Shown here in pieces: positions 28,597-38,841 of a DNA stretch of 39,172 bases. Each line of letters begins with the position of its first letter. Position 1 is the stretch's first letter. A program made the translations under genes and the position numbers. The notes below the pieces were generated by a model, which ran no database searches, was not told where the DNA came from, and saw only the letters and a list, made by a program, of their open reading frames with translations. The DNA is taken from the NCBI GenBank assembly GCA_002811675.1, contig PDIM01010455.1:1-39172 (forward strand), given 5' to 3'. This stretch comes from Ichthyosporea sp. XGB-2017a (taxonomy: Eukaryota; Opisthokonta; Ichthyosporea).

Positions 28597-28892
28597 GTTT
28601 GTTACTTTTGTGTAAACTGCAGAGGGGAGAGAGAGAAAGGGGTTGATTTAAAACTATTGTGATCCTTTGTGAGTTAGGTGGAAAGGGAAAGGGAATAAGA
28701 CAAAGAGACGAGAAAGATAGGAGAAAAGGCTTTTTGAAATCGAAATAATGGTGTCTTGTATGTTTATGTAAAGTGAAGGAAGAGGCTGAAAAAGAGATTC
28801 CTTGAACTAGAAGAAGAAAGAGGAAAGAAAGGAGGATTTGAACAGTCCCATCTTGTTTCTGCTTTTGTAGTATTATAATTTGTAAATACTGG

Positions 28893-31800
28893 ATGCTGGG
28901 AGCTAATCTAAGGAGGCGTTTACCCATATTCTCCTGTCGGCTGGTGTCAGGATGGGGATTCGCCCCTTTGGTTACAAAACCTGGGGCCAGACGGTGGATG
29001 TGGGGCTGGGGTGGGAGGGATTATAGTAGCAAAGGGACAAAGCGCTACATTCCAACGTATTCAGGTTATTCAAAAGTCTCATATTCATTTCCAAAGAACT
29101 TCCATGAGTTTGAAAACTATGTTCTTTCGAAAAAGAGTGGGCCTTATTTTTTTAATGATGCCCTTCAAGCTGTCACAGGTGGATTATACGCCACCACCAG
29201 CCCAATCTCTCGTGCGAAATTGTTGAAAAAAATAATGATTTGCATGAGGCAGAAGCGAATCCAAGCTGACGAGGGAAATTACATTGCTTATTTAAACTCA
29301 TTCGCACGTCTTCCAGAGGCTCCGTTTTCCTACGAAGGAGTCATGGAATCGCTTTATCGTGATGGAGTACGGCTAACTCCTTTGCATTGTAAAATAATTT
29401 TAGAAAATTTAGAAGTTAGAAAAGACCATGTAAATTTAGAAAAGTTCTCAAATGTTTTGAGGGCAAAGGGTGAGTCAGATCCCCGAATGTTGAATGAATA
29501 TCTTCGCTCTTTGAACTTGCTAAATTCTGAAAAAGAAATTGAGCAATTAAGAGGGGATATACTCTATGGGAAAAGGGAATTTAGAGAACAGTATGTTGTT
29601 TCTCTGATGGGGTGGTATTTAAAACAAAAGGACTGCGATAAAGCGAATGCGTTGCTTGTTGATTGTCTAGAGCGGAAATATGATATTGGGACGTCTGCGT
29701 TTAATGCATACATTCAGGTTGTGGGGGAAACTCATGGATTTCGAAAGCAAGTTGAAAGGGGTAAGGCTTTGGAATTGTTTCAAAAGGGCGATGTTGCGTC
29801 ATTTAACATTTTAGCGAACAGCGCCCTTCGCTCTACGGGTGGGACAGGCACTCAAATTCGAAATTTCTATGAGGTACTGGACATGTGCTCAGAATTCGAA
29901 GTTACTCCGAGTGTGCACTTGATAAACAGGGGACTCAAGTTCTGTCAAATGAATCACCTTGCAAATGAAATGGAATACCTTTATATGACAATGTTTAGAC
30001 TAAATAAGGGAATTTCGTCGAAATTTCTACCATTTCAGCCACTTTTCGACCTTTGCGTGACTACTGGTAACTCTGCGCTACTGTACAACGTTTTAAAGCA
30101 AGCAACAGAAATGAGAATTGAAATCACCAAACACACCAAAATACAGTGCTTGCGGCAGTTGGCACAGAGTAACAAACCCCTGCTTTTGGAATTTGTTAAA
30201 ATGGTAAACTTTGAAGAGATGGATGAGAAAAGCATTTATGTTAGCGTTTATAAGCCTTTTCTTGTTCGGAAAAAGACTGGCGAGGCGATGGAGCTGATGG
30301 AGCTGCTAAGGGAGGAAGGTGTGAAGCCTAATATTCACATCATTAACAATTTTTTGTATAATGCCGACAAGGATGGTGCTTTGGTAGCCCGGCTAATGCG
30401 TATTATTGAAGAAGAAGAGCTCCAATCGGATAGTAATACTGTTTATTGCCTTAGTCGACTATTAAAGGAGGACAACAGGGTTGCAGCTTGGGCAGCTGTT
30501 CAAGGCCTTAGTTATCGGGAAATGTCTGACGATAATGTTAAAAATATTGTACGTGCATACGTATCAGTAAATGAGCCAAGTGGGGCAGAACATGTTTTGA
30601 ATGCTAAATACCGTGAGTCTGGACGTTCTTACATCAGCTTGATGAATATGGTTATGCAGAGCTTTGTTGAAAAGGGGGATCGTTTAAATTTTCTAAGGTT
30701 TGCTAAAGAACTTCGAAATAGAAAAGATTGTACCTTAAATGCCCGGTCTTATTTGATATTTGTCGATGGTTTGCGAAAGTTTAATCTTGACTTTTACGAG
30801 GCAGATTTCCTTATGCGGAGTCTTATTGAAATTCGCTGGGATTTTCAAAAGGAATTGGTTTCTTCCTATAGTTCGTTTTCGCCTAGCTCTGTGGGAAAGG
30901 GGGGATTGTCCAACTGGATGTACACTTTGAGGCTAAGTAGTAGTGAATTAGATAAGGAAATTGCTGATAACATGTGCTTTATGGCATCATCCGCTGGAAA
31001 TGCCAAAAGTGTATCTGCCCAGGTGGAAAGGCTGCATGAGCGAAATGTACTCAATTCAACAACATTCGAAAGAATTTACATGGGGCTTTGTAATATCGAC
31101 CCTTTTGTTTCAAAAATTCATTTTGCCAAATATATGGGGCTAATGAACAGCTATAACATCATGGTTAATGAAGGCCTGGCAGATGCTTTGGTAAAATGTG
31201 CTGGTGAAATTAGAGATTCAAAACTCTTTTCCATTGTAGACGATTTGGTGGAGAGCAGCGGTGTTCCAAAACCTCTATCGTTTTATATGTATAAATTTGC
31301 TCTCGATGTAAGCTCAGGTATACATAATACCGATTCTCATCTTGTTCCTCTTAGATTTGAAAATGCAATAGATGCATCATTCTTCATACCGGCCGTTGAT
31401 GTATGCAGATCAACTAAATGCATGAACACTGTTAATTATATACTGAAGCGCATGATAAATATGGGAATCAGCCCAAATGATGAGTTTGGTGGCATCTTAA
31501 TTGAAACGTTCATGGAGTGGAATGAACCCAGGATGGCGTTTCAGGTTCTTAGAAGATTGAAGAAACATTGCTCTAAAAGCGAGACGGATCTCTATAGAGA
31601 TATTTTCAAATATTGTGGAAATGTAGATTACGATGAGTTATCTTCCCAGTCGAGCCTTGTCGCAGAATCTGCTCTTGAAAGCGGGATTGGTAGCGCTACT
31701 TCTGCGTTGTACATGAGCTTACCTGACCATGGTGAGGGTATGGAAGAAATGCCGTCTGAAAACTACTCTTTGGACTTTATTGTGGAGGAAGCTCAAAAAT

Positions 31801-33311
31801 ATGGCTCGGTTTCGAGTGCAAGCTGGATGAAGCATTTAGTGAAATCGCGTAATTCCGTGCAATTGAAGGAGATTTTAAGTGCGGTGGAAGGGAAATTTAG
31901 AGGAATTAGTGAAACGCGAACGAGCCTTTTGAATTTGTTTTCGGTATTAAGGCAGCTGGGTGATAGTAAAAATGTTGGATTTTTGCTAGAATACATGAAT
32001 GATGAGAATATATTAGATTTTTCTTCTGCGGTTGTATATTCAGAGAATCTACCCTGGAAAGTTACCGAAAGAGTGCATTCGGCGGAAGAGCTTTCAACTG
32101 ATAGTTGGACTCTGTCTACTTTTAATCATCGATTGCTCTGCCACTCTCAAAAGGGAGAGAAAGAAAAGTGCATTGAGCTTTTTCGAGCGGTGAAAGGCAC
32201 AGAGGTCGTCCCAGATAAAATGTCATACTCTTCATTGATTTTATCATGTTGGAAAAGTAGAGATGTGGCCTTTGGACTCTCTGTGTTTGAAGCAGTTCTT
32301 CGCCATTCTGTGGTCAAAGAGCCGCTGCTGTTTGAAACAATACTGGAGCTTTTTGAGAAAACCGGGTTTCATGATCATGATTTCATGCGTGAATTTGCTC
32401 TATCTATGTATACTGAAGGTCTTCCCGTTTCCGATGTTTGCTTTTCGATGATTGTGAGGCTTCTGGGGCAAAATGATCCAATCTTTTGCCTGGAAAGGGC
32501 AAAGGATTTTATATCAGCTGGGTACATTCCATCCCGTGATACCCTGTGTGACCTTGCAGGGCAGTTGGCTCATTCAGATAAAGAATTTGATGCCGCTGAA
32601 GAACTTGCTACTATTATTTTAGAATCTGGGGTAGAAAACCCAGTTGCTACCTTAACTTCCGTTTTTGAAAAGTTTGCAGTGGAATCTCCCCAAAAAGCGT
32701 CGGCAATACTTAGAGGCTGGTATGTGCATCTCCCTGGGAGTACATTTGTAATATTCTTTGAAAACCTTGTTCAATCGCTTCGCTCGGCAGGGGAAAATAA
32801 TCCTATTCGAAATGAAGCGTTTTATGGCCTATTAGACGCTACTGAAGAGACTGATATGGCATACCTTGGAGAAGAAGTATGGAAAAACGTGCTTTCATTA
32901 TGCTTAGAAAAATACCACTATGGTAGCTTTTCAGCCTTTCTTAAGGGATTAAGTATGGTTGAGGATGCAGTCCACAATGAATTGGATCTCAGTACCTCTG
33001 CGATTGAAATGGCGATTGAGTTTTGCACACAAACTTCTCGATATGATACTCTTGGAAGAGTATTGGAGATGGCTTTGGCTCAAGAAAAGGATATTGAAAG
33101 TGCTTCCTGCGTTGTTCAAAAGGCTATTGACTTGCAGAAACTCGGTAAAAGCTATGAGGGCTTGCCATGGAAGAGCTCAAGAGCTATTGCAAACACCAAA
33201 AGAGTCTGTCTATATGGAATGTGTAGGAGTACAATGCCACCGCTACCTTTTGTTGTTTCTGAAGAAAAAAATGACCCAGAACAAGAGCTCGTGATGGGGA
33301 AAAAGTTTTAA
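28893..33311 (+). CDS. Large PPR-like helical-repeat protein, probably mitochondrial
   Basis: Single exon, 1472 residues. The start is Arg-rich without acidic residues (MLGANLRRRLPIFSCRLVSG ... GARRWMWG, then DYSSKG), a good mitochondrial presequence with a likely cleavage near residues 40-46. The remainder is all-helical with degenerate pentatricopeptide units. The clearest are at 265-300 (SAFNAYIQVV), 462-490 (EAMELMELLREEGVKPNIHI) and 1075-1140 (LSTFNHRLLCHSQKGEKEKC, VVPDKMSYSSLILSCWKSRD). PPR proteins bind organelle RNA for stabilisation, processing or translation. Lack of introns and the diverged repeats resemble LRPPRC/Pet309-type factors rather than plant PLS-class editors; no DYW or SMR domain is seen at the end. 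The target cannot be predicted from repeats this degenerate. AATAAA follows at 33464. It is convergent with EMC2. Confidence 0.88.
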   Translation: MLGANLRRRLPIFSCRLVSGWGFAPLVTKPGARRWMWGWGGRDYSSKGTKRYIPTYSGYSKVSYSFPKNFHEFENYVLSKKSGPYFFNDALQAVTGGLYATTSPISRAKLLKKIMICMRQKRIQADEGNYIAYLNSFARLPEAPFSYEGVMESLYRDGVRLTPLHCKIILENLEVRKDHVNLEKFSNVLRAKGESDPRMLNEYLRSLNLLNSEKEIEQLRGDILYGKREFREQYVVSLMGWYLKQKDCDKANALLVDCLERKYDIGTSAFNAYIQVVGETHGFRKQVERGKALELFQKGDVASFNILANSALRSTGGTGTQIRNFYEVLDMCSEFEVTPSVHLINRGLKFCQMNHLANEMEYLYMTMFRLNKGISSKFLPFQPLFDLCVTTGNSALLYNVLKQATEMRIEITKHTKIQCLRQLAQSNKPLLLEFVKMVNFEEMDEKSIYVSVYKPFLVRKKTGEAMELMELLREEGVKPNIHIINNFLYNADKDGALVARLMRIIEEEELQSDSNTVYCLSRLLKEDNRVAAWAAVQGLSYREMSDDNVKNIVRAYVSVNEPSGAEHVLNAKYRESGRSYISLMNMVMQSFVEKGDRLNFLRFAKELRNRKDCTLNARSYLIFVDGLRKFNLDFYEADFLMRSLIEIRWDFQKELVSSYSSFSPSSVGKGGLSNWMYTLRLSSSELDKEIADNMCFMASSAGNAKSVSAQVERLHERNVLNSTTFERIYMGLCNIDPFVSKIHFAKYMGLMNSYNIMVNEGLADALVKCAGEIRDSKLFSIVDDLVESSGVPKPLSFYMYKFALDVSSGIHNTDSHLVPLRFENAIDASFFIPAVDVCRSTKCMNTVNYILKRMINMGISPNDEFGGILIETFMEWNEPRMAFQVLRRLKKHCSKSETDLYRDIFKYCGNVDYDELSSQSSLVAESALESGIGSATSALYMSLPDHGEGMEEMPSENYSLDFIVEEAQKYGSVSSASWMKHLVKSRNSVQLKEILSAVEGKFRGISETRTSLLNLFSVLRQLGDSKNVGFLLEYMNDENILDFSSAVVYSENLPWKVTERVHSAEELSTDSWTLSTFNHRLLCHSQKGEKEKCIELFRAVKGTEVVPDKMSYSSLILSCWKSRDVAFGLSVFEAVLRHSVVKEPLLFETILELFEKTGFHDHDFMREFALSMYTEGLPVSDVCFSMIVRLLGQNDPIFCLERAKDFISAGYIPSRDTLCDLAGQLAHSDKEFDAAEELATIILESGVENPVATLTSVFEKFAVESPQKASAILRGWYVHLPGSTFVIFFENLVQSLRSAGENNPIRNEAFYGLLDATEETDMAYLGEEVWKNVLSLCLEKYHYGSFSAFLKGLSMVEDAVHNELDLSTSAIEMAIEFCTQTSRYDTLGRVLEMALAQEKDIESASCVVQKAIDLQKLGKSYEGLPWKSSRAIANTKRVCLYGMCRSTMPPLPFVVSEEKNDPEQELVMGKKF

Positions 33312-33463
33312 GTAATCGCAATCCCGAGGCGGGCCTTGGCTTTGCTGATAAAAATCAATTTACATCTGCCACTGACAATAACAACCCTAGAGGCAACTAT
33401 TAGACTGAGAGGAACAAGAGACAGAGACGAAAACGATGTACCACATAATTATACTGTAATATA

Positions 33464-33469
33464 AATAAA
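33464..33469 (+). terminator. AATAAA poly(A) signal for the PPR gene
   Basis: ATAAATAAAC, about 150 bases after the stop and about 70 bases before the convergent EMC2 stop. Confidence 0.5.
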
Positions 33470-33537
33470 CCCATTATTATAAGGCAAATGCCTTCTCTTT
33501 GTCCAGTTGCGGGTTCTATTCGATGTCATGTTTCACT

Positions 33538-34395
33538 TTATTGTTTGCTATCCTCGTCAAGCATCGCCTGAACATAAGGAAGAAGCATATGGTTCTGTTT
33601 TGCGTATTTTTCTTTCAGCATCTTTGCTGCCCACTCTCCGAGCTTTGCATTATCTTGCATTTGTTTGCCTTTGGAGGTTCCTGAAACAGCAGCACATGCA
33701 AGATACACACCATACAAAGAACGCAAACTAGCGTTATTCAGATTCAGAGCTTGTGAGAAGAACTTGCGCGCAAGGATGTAATTATCAAGACCTCCAATGG
33801 TAAACACACACTCTGCATATTTTTCATAATAAGAATAGTTTTGACGGTCGCTTAGAATCAACTCTTCGTAACAAAATGCAGCACTTTGGTAGTTCTGCTG
33901 GGAAATATAAAGCGAAGCAAGTTCAATCCACGCCTCAAAATCTGCCATGTAAGTTTTCAAGTAACTACAAAGTGCCTCGATTGCTTGAGGAATATCATTC
34001 TTTCCCTTGAAGATCGCAATTTTTCGTTTCATAGCTTTGTTATTAAACTCATCCTTTTCTAAAATCGCATCATAAATCGCAATTGCCTCCGCAAATTTCC
34101 CTTCAAACTCGCTTATTCTTCCTCTAACAAGGCTGACACGAGAACTGCCCGGGAATTGTTTGTCCAGTGCATTCAAGCAATGCACAGCCAAATCTTTTTT
34201 ACCCAAATCAAGCGCAGCCAAGGACGTCTGCTCATAAACATCCCACAATTCATCCCCCAAGCTTCCCGAATAGCGCTTAATCATATTTTCTCCCAAATCA
34301 ACTACAACGTGAGCATCCCTACAATTGGTCTTCCTGTGCTCCCTGAGCACTTTTCGGGCCTCGTCAAAACTCATAGTTGAAAGAACCTCAGTCAT
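33538..34395 (-). CDS. EMC2: EMC2 (TTC35), TPR subunit of the ER membrane protein complex
   Basis: Single exon, 285 residues (human 297). Matches human EMC2 along its length: LGDELWDVYEQTSLAALDLG, DLAVHCLNALDKQFPGSSRV, KRKIAIFKG, DFEAWIELASLYI, YQSAAFCYEELIL, YAECVFTIGGLDNYILARKF and ALNLNNASLRSLYGVYLA. It contains about four to five TPR-like helical pairs. EMC2 is the cytosolic scaffold of the EMC, which inserts tail-anchored and multipass proteins into the ER; it grips EMC8/9 and the cytosolic cap. ATG at 34395; the second Met at residue 8 is less likely. It is divergent from proline iminopeptidase over about 460 bases. Confidence 0.96.
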   Translation of the reverse strand: MTEVLSTMSFDEARKVLREHRKTNCRDAHVVVDLGENMIKRYSGSLGDELWDVYEQTSLAALDLGKKDLAVHCLNALDKQFPGSSRVSLVRGRISEFEGKFAEAIAIYDAILEKDEFNNKAMKRKIAIFKGKNDIPQAIEALCSYLKTYMADFEAWIELASLYISQQNYQSAAFCYEELILSDRQNYSYYEKYAECVFTIGGLDNYILARKFFSQALNLNNASLRSLYGVYLACAAVSGTSKGKQMQDNAKLGEWAAKMLKEKYAKQNHMLLPYVQAMLDEDSKQ

Positions 34396-34607
34396 TATTT
34401 TAAACAGAATTACAATGACGAAACAGACAAATAGGTGCTAGTTGACTAAAATAGATTCCCTAAAATATATTACAGATACTTAATCCCTTTACTACTTTAA
34501 ATCAACCCAAACAAAACGAAATCAAAACCAACAACAGAAACCTAAAAAAATAAAAATACGAAAAAAAAAAAAAAAAAAAAAAACCAACACAAGCAGCAAA
34601 AAAAAAA

Positions 34608-34626
34608 TCAGGGAGCCGCTCCCTGA
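34608..34626. repeat. 19-bp palindrome in the EMC2 / iminopeptidase shared promoter
   Basis: TCAGGGAGC at 34608-34616 and GCTCCCTGA at 34618-34626 are perfect arms around a single C. It lies between divergent start codons at 34395 and 34856, next to a 23-base A run at 34561-34583. It could be a binding site for a dimeric factor. The half-site GGCTCCCTG recurs at 16652-16660. Confidence 0.6.
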
Positions 34627-34855
34627 AAAAAATTGAAAATTCCCCCGACGCCCCTCCGGCCCCTTTTCTTTATTTTTTTTTGGTGGTGTTTCAAATATTC
34701 AAAATGTTTTGTATGAAATTTTGTATATTAAATTTTCAACAGCTGATCACGGGACCTTCGTTTAGAAAAAAAGGAAAAAAAAAAGAAAGAAAAAAAGGAG
34801 AAAGAGATTTTGATTTTGAATTTTGGTTTTGAACAAAAGTGAGATAAACAGAGTG

Positions 34856-36138
34856 ATGGATTACTACTGGGATGGTGTTGAGGGTGGATTAAAGGAGCCT
34901 TATGCTCCTGCCCCTGCTTACAATTCTGGAATGTTGAGTGTGTCTGATGTACATTCGATTTATTTTGAAGAGTCCGGAAATAAAGATGGAAACCCCGTGG
35001 TGTTTGTACATGGAGGCCCTGGTGGAGGGATCTCGGACAGTGATAAGATCTACTTTGATCCTAAAGCGTATAGGATTATCATATTTGACCAGAGAGGCGC
35101 TGGTAAGTCAACTCCTCATGCCCATTTGGAAGATAATCACACCTGGGCTCTTGTAGAGGATATTGAGAAGCTCCGTAAGCATTTGGGTATTGACAAATGG
35201 GTTGTGTTTGGAGGAAGCTGGGGAAGCACTCTTTCTCTCACTTATGCGGAAGAGCATCCTGATAAGGTTAAGGCTTTGATTCTGCGCGGTATTTTCACCC
35301 TTCGAAGAGAGGAGTTGGTTTGGTTCTATCAGCAAGGTGCATCTTATCTGTTTCCGGATATTTGGGAAGAGTATATTGCCCCCATTCCTGAGGTATGGTT
35401 TTTGTTATTGTTTTTTTGGTAGGGAGTATTGGATACACTGCTTGTAAGGTTTTCTTAAAGAAGTAACTCATCACCCATTCTGTGTTTTTTGTACGAAAAG
35501 GTGGAGAGAGGTGATTTGATGAGTGCGTATTACCGACGTCTTACTGGCAATGATGAAAGTGAGAAGCTGAAGTGTGCTGCAGCCTGGTCAAAATGGGAGA
35601 CCTCTACGTCAAAGCTCATCTTTGACAAAAGTTACGCTGAAAAGGCTGAAGATCCAAAATGGGCGTTAGCATTTGCTCGCATTGAATGGTAAGCTTAGAT
35701 GCGAAACAAGAAAACAAAGAAATAGTGTGTTACTGACTACCAACTTTTCGCGTGCCTGTTCTTATTCTTTCTACTGTTTCAATTTAACATAGCCATTACT
35801 TTGTGAATGGAGGATTCTTTAAGAGCCCCGAGCATGTGCTAGACAACGCACACAAGCTGAATGGCATCCCTGGTGTGATCATCCAGGGGCGATATGATGT
35901 CGTCTGTCCTGCAAAGTCTGCGTGGGAGCTGAGCAAGGTAATTGATTTTGTAATTGCTTAAGTGAAGGGATTCCTTTATAAGTAGTTTGTTTAGTAATTG
36001 AGCTTTTTTTTTTGTTCTGGATTGTAGAAATGGAAGGACGGGAAATTGACTATTGTAGGTAATGCTGGTCACTCTGCTACTGAAACATCCATTCGATCCA
36101 AGCTAATTGAAGCTTGTGAAAAGTTCAAGAATTGTTAA
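34856..36138 (+). CDS. Proline iminopeptidase (alpha/beta hydrolase, peptidase S33)
   Basis: Four exons: 34856-35392, 35501-35688, 35793-35937 and 36028-36138, with introns of 108, 104 and 90 bases; frames close to 326 residues, normal for the family. It removes N-terminal proline from peptides, probably in the cytosol. HGGPGG at 52-57 is the oxyanion-hole motif, FDQRGAGKSTPHA and NTW-like HTWALVEDIEKLR follow, and GGSWGS holds the nucleophile Ser121. Exon 3 has GRYDVVCP with Asp277 and exon 4 GNAGHS with His305, completing the triad. The start is the ATG at 34856 (MDYYWDGVEGG); the frame extends upstream only by non-ATG codons. Bacterial and fungal/plant homologues share this architecture. 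The introns show it is a resident nuclear gene, whatever its deeper origin. AATAAA follows at 36257. Confidence 0.95.
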
Positions 36139-36556
36139 TATTTAAACTAGATGTACCAATATAGCCCAAGAAGCGGGGTACCGTTTGTTTTCTATCAGGT
36201 CCGCTATTCAAAGGGGGCTTTTCAAAGTCATCTCCTTCGCGTTTCGGTCTGTACGGAATAAAAGTCTTTTTTCAATGTAAAGGCCACTGTTTTATGTGCT
36301 TTCAGCAGTATTGTTTCCCAAAGAGGGACGACGTAAAGACTAAAAAACGTTCCATGGCCAGCAAAAAAAAAGAAAGAATTTTGAATTTTGCCGCCTTTTT
36401 TTTAGTCTGAAATTTTTCGCATTCTCGCGGGCCTATGATCCGTTTCTTTTTATTTTTTTTTTTTTTTTTTTTTTTTTTTCTTATTTGGATGGGATTGAAC
36501 AATAAAAGCAAAAACTGGATTTTGTTAATGCCATTAGAGAGTTATTGAAAAACAAG
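36139..36556. other. Spacer with poly(A) signal and T27 tract
   Basis: AATAAA at 36257-36262 serves the iminopeptidase gene. A run of about 27 T at 36453-36479 precedes the coiled-coil gene's start. No gene is seen. Confidence 0.55.
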
Positions 36557-37809
36557 ATGGAGAAGGTGGCAGAGTACTCGATCAGTACTGATCTGGAGAA
36601 CTTGAAGGTATGGATAGCTTTGATTAGAAATGGTTGAAAGTACCAGCCCTGGTGGTGGAAAGGAAGCTGGTGAAGGCATATGTTCTGTTTCGGGCTTACC
36701 TTTGGTTGTTGATTGGTTTTAATGGACGAATGATATTTTGATTTGCTTTTTGGTAGAAAGGAAAACAGGATTTGATGGAGAATGTGCAGAAAAAAAAGCA
36801 TTTGTTGGAGACGACTAAGGCTGGAGTGAAGGAGTTTGAGGACCTTGTTAGACAGAGGTATGAGTAGTCCTCGATTGGAGGGAATTTTGTTTGCTTTTGC
36901 ATTTTATTTAGACGGACATAATTTTAACGGCCATTTTCTTTTTCAACATCCTTTGCCTTTTATAGAAAACAAGAAATCGAGGAGCTTAAGCAACAAAATG
37001 AGAATACGAATAAGGTAGGGAACAATGAAAAGACTTGATTGGCCTTTGCTTTTCAGAATCTTGGTTTTGATTTATGCTTATGTGGTCTACACTGTATCAC
37101 ATGTAGCTTGTTTCGCTTGCCAATGACGCTAAGAATGTAAATCGAGAAATTGATTCTATTAATAATGAGATTGAAGCAAGTGAACAGTTGGCGTATTATG
37201 ACTCTCAGTAAGTGTGTGATCTTTGCATTGTATACCTCACCTTATCTCTTTAATCTTTCTTCTAATCCAGACAAATATTTACTTCTAATACGAAACTATA
37301 ATAATTCAGGGCTCACATTCTTTTGGAAGACCGGCTAATGAAGGCACAATATGAAACAGAAAGAATATCGAGAGAATTCAAATTTTCTTTAGAGAGAAAA
37401 CGTCAAAAACTGAAAGGTACATAGTTCCAATGCCAAAGATTCCCCTTCATTTTACCATTACTTAAGGTTGGAATTTTTTGCTTACTATTTTTAATTTAGA
37501 TCTTCAAGCTACATTGCATGAAAAAGAGAGACATCTGAAGGAGCGTAAGGAAACTTTAGCTAAAAGTAAGTCTGCGAAAGATGAGCAACAAGAAACTACG
37601 GGAGCTTTTTTGGTTTCCTTGAACAATGGTTTATTAAACCTTTTTCCTTTCTTCTTATTCTGATTCCTATGCACGAAATAGCGAAAGAAAATATCCAAGC
37701 CCTCGAAAGGGAATGCAACCAATTTGAATCAAAGCGGCAAGAGATTACGGAAAATATTCTTCGAGATGGCGGCACTCTTGATCACTTTATAGCGGACACA
37801 TTGATCTAA
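36557..37809 (+). CDS. Seven-exon coiled-coil protein with an apparent 1-base frameshift
   Basis: Exons: 36557-36607, 36757-36857, 36966-37014, 37107-37207, 37310-37417, 37500-37565 and 37682-37809. All introns are GT-AG and junction phases agree except at exon 5. The product (about 200 residues) is almost entirely a Glu/Lys/Gln-rich heptad coil: VRQRKQEIEELKQQNENTNK, INNEIEASEQLA, RLMKAQYETERISREFK, HEKERHLKERKETLAK and a C-terminal GGTLDHFIADTLI. In exon 5 the frame from upstream is good to EFK (about 37380), whereas the frame needed by exon 6 is good from KFSLERKRQKLK on. They differ by one base in an AAAATTTT tract, so either one A is extra in the assembly or the allele is broken. No family recognised; kinetochore, centrosome or cilium coils are possible. 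It is convergent with the dehydratase gene. Confidence 0.72.
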
Positions 37810-37925
37810 ATAAGGATCATGTGCAAATGCTCTTGTTGGTCCCCCACTTTCCCATATTCTCAAGCTTTCTCCAAGCACCACCAGCACTTATACTCTTTTT
37901 TCAAGTATCTCACAACCACACCACT

Positions 37926-38841
37926 TTACATCAAATTTAATTTCGATTCATGATTTGGGTCCATGCCCATTTGCTTCATTTTGTATCCGATTTCGAATAA
38001 ATATTCGAAGCACTCAGTCATGCACTTAGCACTCTTCCAGTCTTTACCCCAGCAGTAAAATCCATGTCTTCGAACCAAAACACAGCACGTTTCCGGGTAA
38101 GCTTTCATGCACTCAGCCATACTTTCCTGTAAATCTTCTTCAAATGGCGTATTCTCAATAATAGGTACAACCAATTCGTCGTCATACCGAAGAGCTGGTC
38201 CATGAACACCTCTTTTGATCCCTTTAATCATTTCCATATTTCGAATTCTAAACTCTTTGGCGTGTGTTAGTGTAATCATTACCGAGTTCTGCGAGTGTGA
38301 GTGGATAACGGCACCTGCATTTCTGAGCAAGTAAGCGTTCATAAACAATGGAGTGCATTGGCTTTTTTTCAGCTGCTTGGCGGGATTAGGAACAGCCAAA
38401 TCCTTTCCATTTTCGTCACACAGAAACAGTTCATCAGGCTGCATCCTTTCCTTTTGCACACCTGAAGGGGCAATATAAATAACTCCTCTGTTTTTGTTGT
38501 TCACAAAAAACACAATACGTATTGTTAGCAAACAAGATAATAACCAACACAATATCCGAAGAGGCAGTCATTCAAATGAACCAATACCCATTGGCTACTT
38601 ACTTTTCCTTGATACTCATTCCCCCACCTGTCCCAGTAACCCAACCCAAACTATAAAACAACCTGCACAGCTCAGGAATCAGATTGCGAGGATGTTCCAG
38701 CCCGAAAGTGTAATCCACGCCTCTTTCTTTCAGCTGCAACTCAGTCACGTCCTTATCCTGCTTCAACTCCTTAAACCCAGTACATTTATCCTCCACATCC
38801 TCCTCTAAAACTCTCTTCTTTGTCATTTTGTCACTGCCCAT
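37926..38841 (-). CDS. APIP: Methylthioribulose-1-phosphate dehydratase (MtnB/APIP, class II aldolase fold)
   Basis: Two minus-strand exons: 38603-38841 and 37926-38487, with a 115-base GT-AG intron; frames close to 266 residues (human APIP 242). The junction reads [20 protein letters not shown], matching APIP. HSHSQN gives zinc ligands His142 and His144, and RRHGFYCWG gives His221; [20 protein letters not shown] and [11 protein letters not shown] are family blocks. The enzyme dehydrates 5-methylthioribulose-1-phosphate to the 2,3-diketo intermediate in the cytosolic methionine salvage pathway. ATG at 38841 gives an N-terminal extension of about 25 residues, rich in Lys/Glu, before the conserved [21 protein letters not shown] second ATG (residue 6) is possible. 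No other salvage-pathway gene lies in the window. Confidence 0.95.

Larger units (their letters stand above)
27090..28892. other. 1.8-kb divergent spacer with simple repeats
   Basis: Holds overlapping small open frames on both strands at 27240-27590. The minus one (27317-27591) reads DPAEIRRVRLEI ... VVTLDGRYKKKN ... GGYGILVVLTT and could be a small gene or exon, but no start or partner was found. Also present are GAG, GTT and GGT triplet runs (27695-27775), a 23-bp tandem repeat at 28249 and repeat copy B at 28489. No recognised RNA gene. Confidence 0.5.

Noticed and set aside
34823-34855. Eleven-codon extension of the iminopeptidase from a TTG
   Set aside because: Non-ATG start; the ATG at 34856 sits at a normal distance from the conserved fold.
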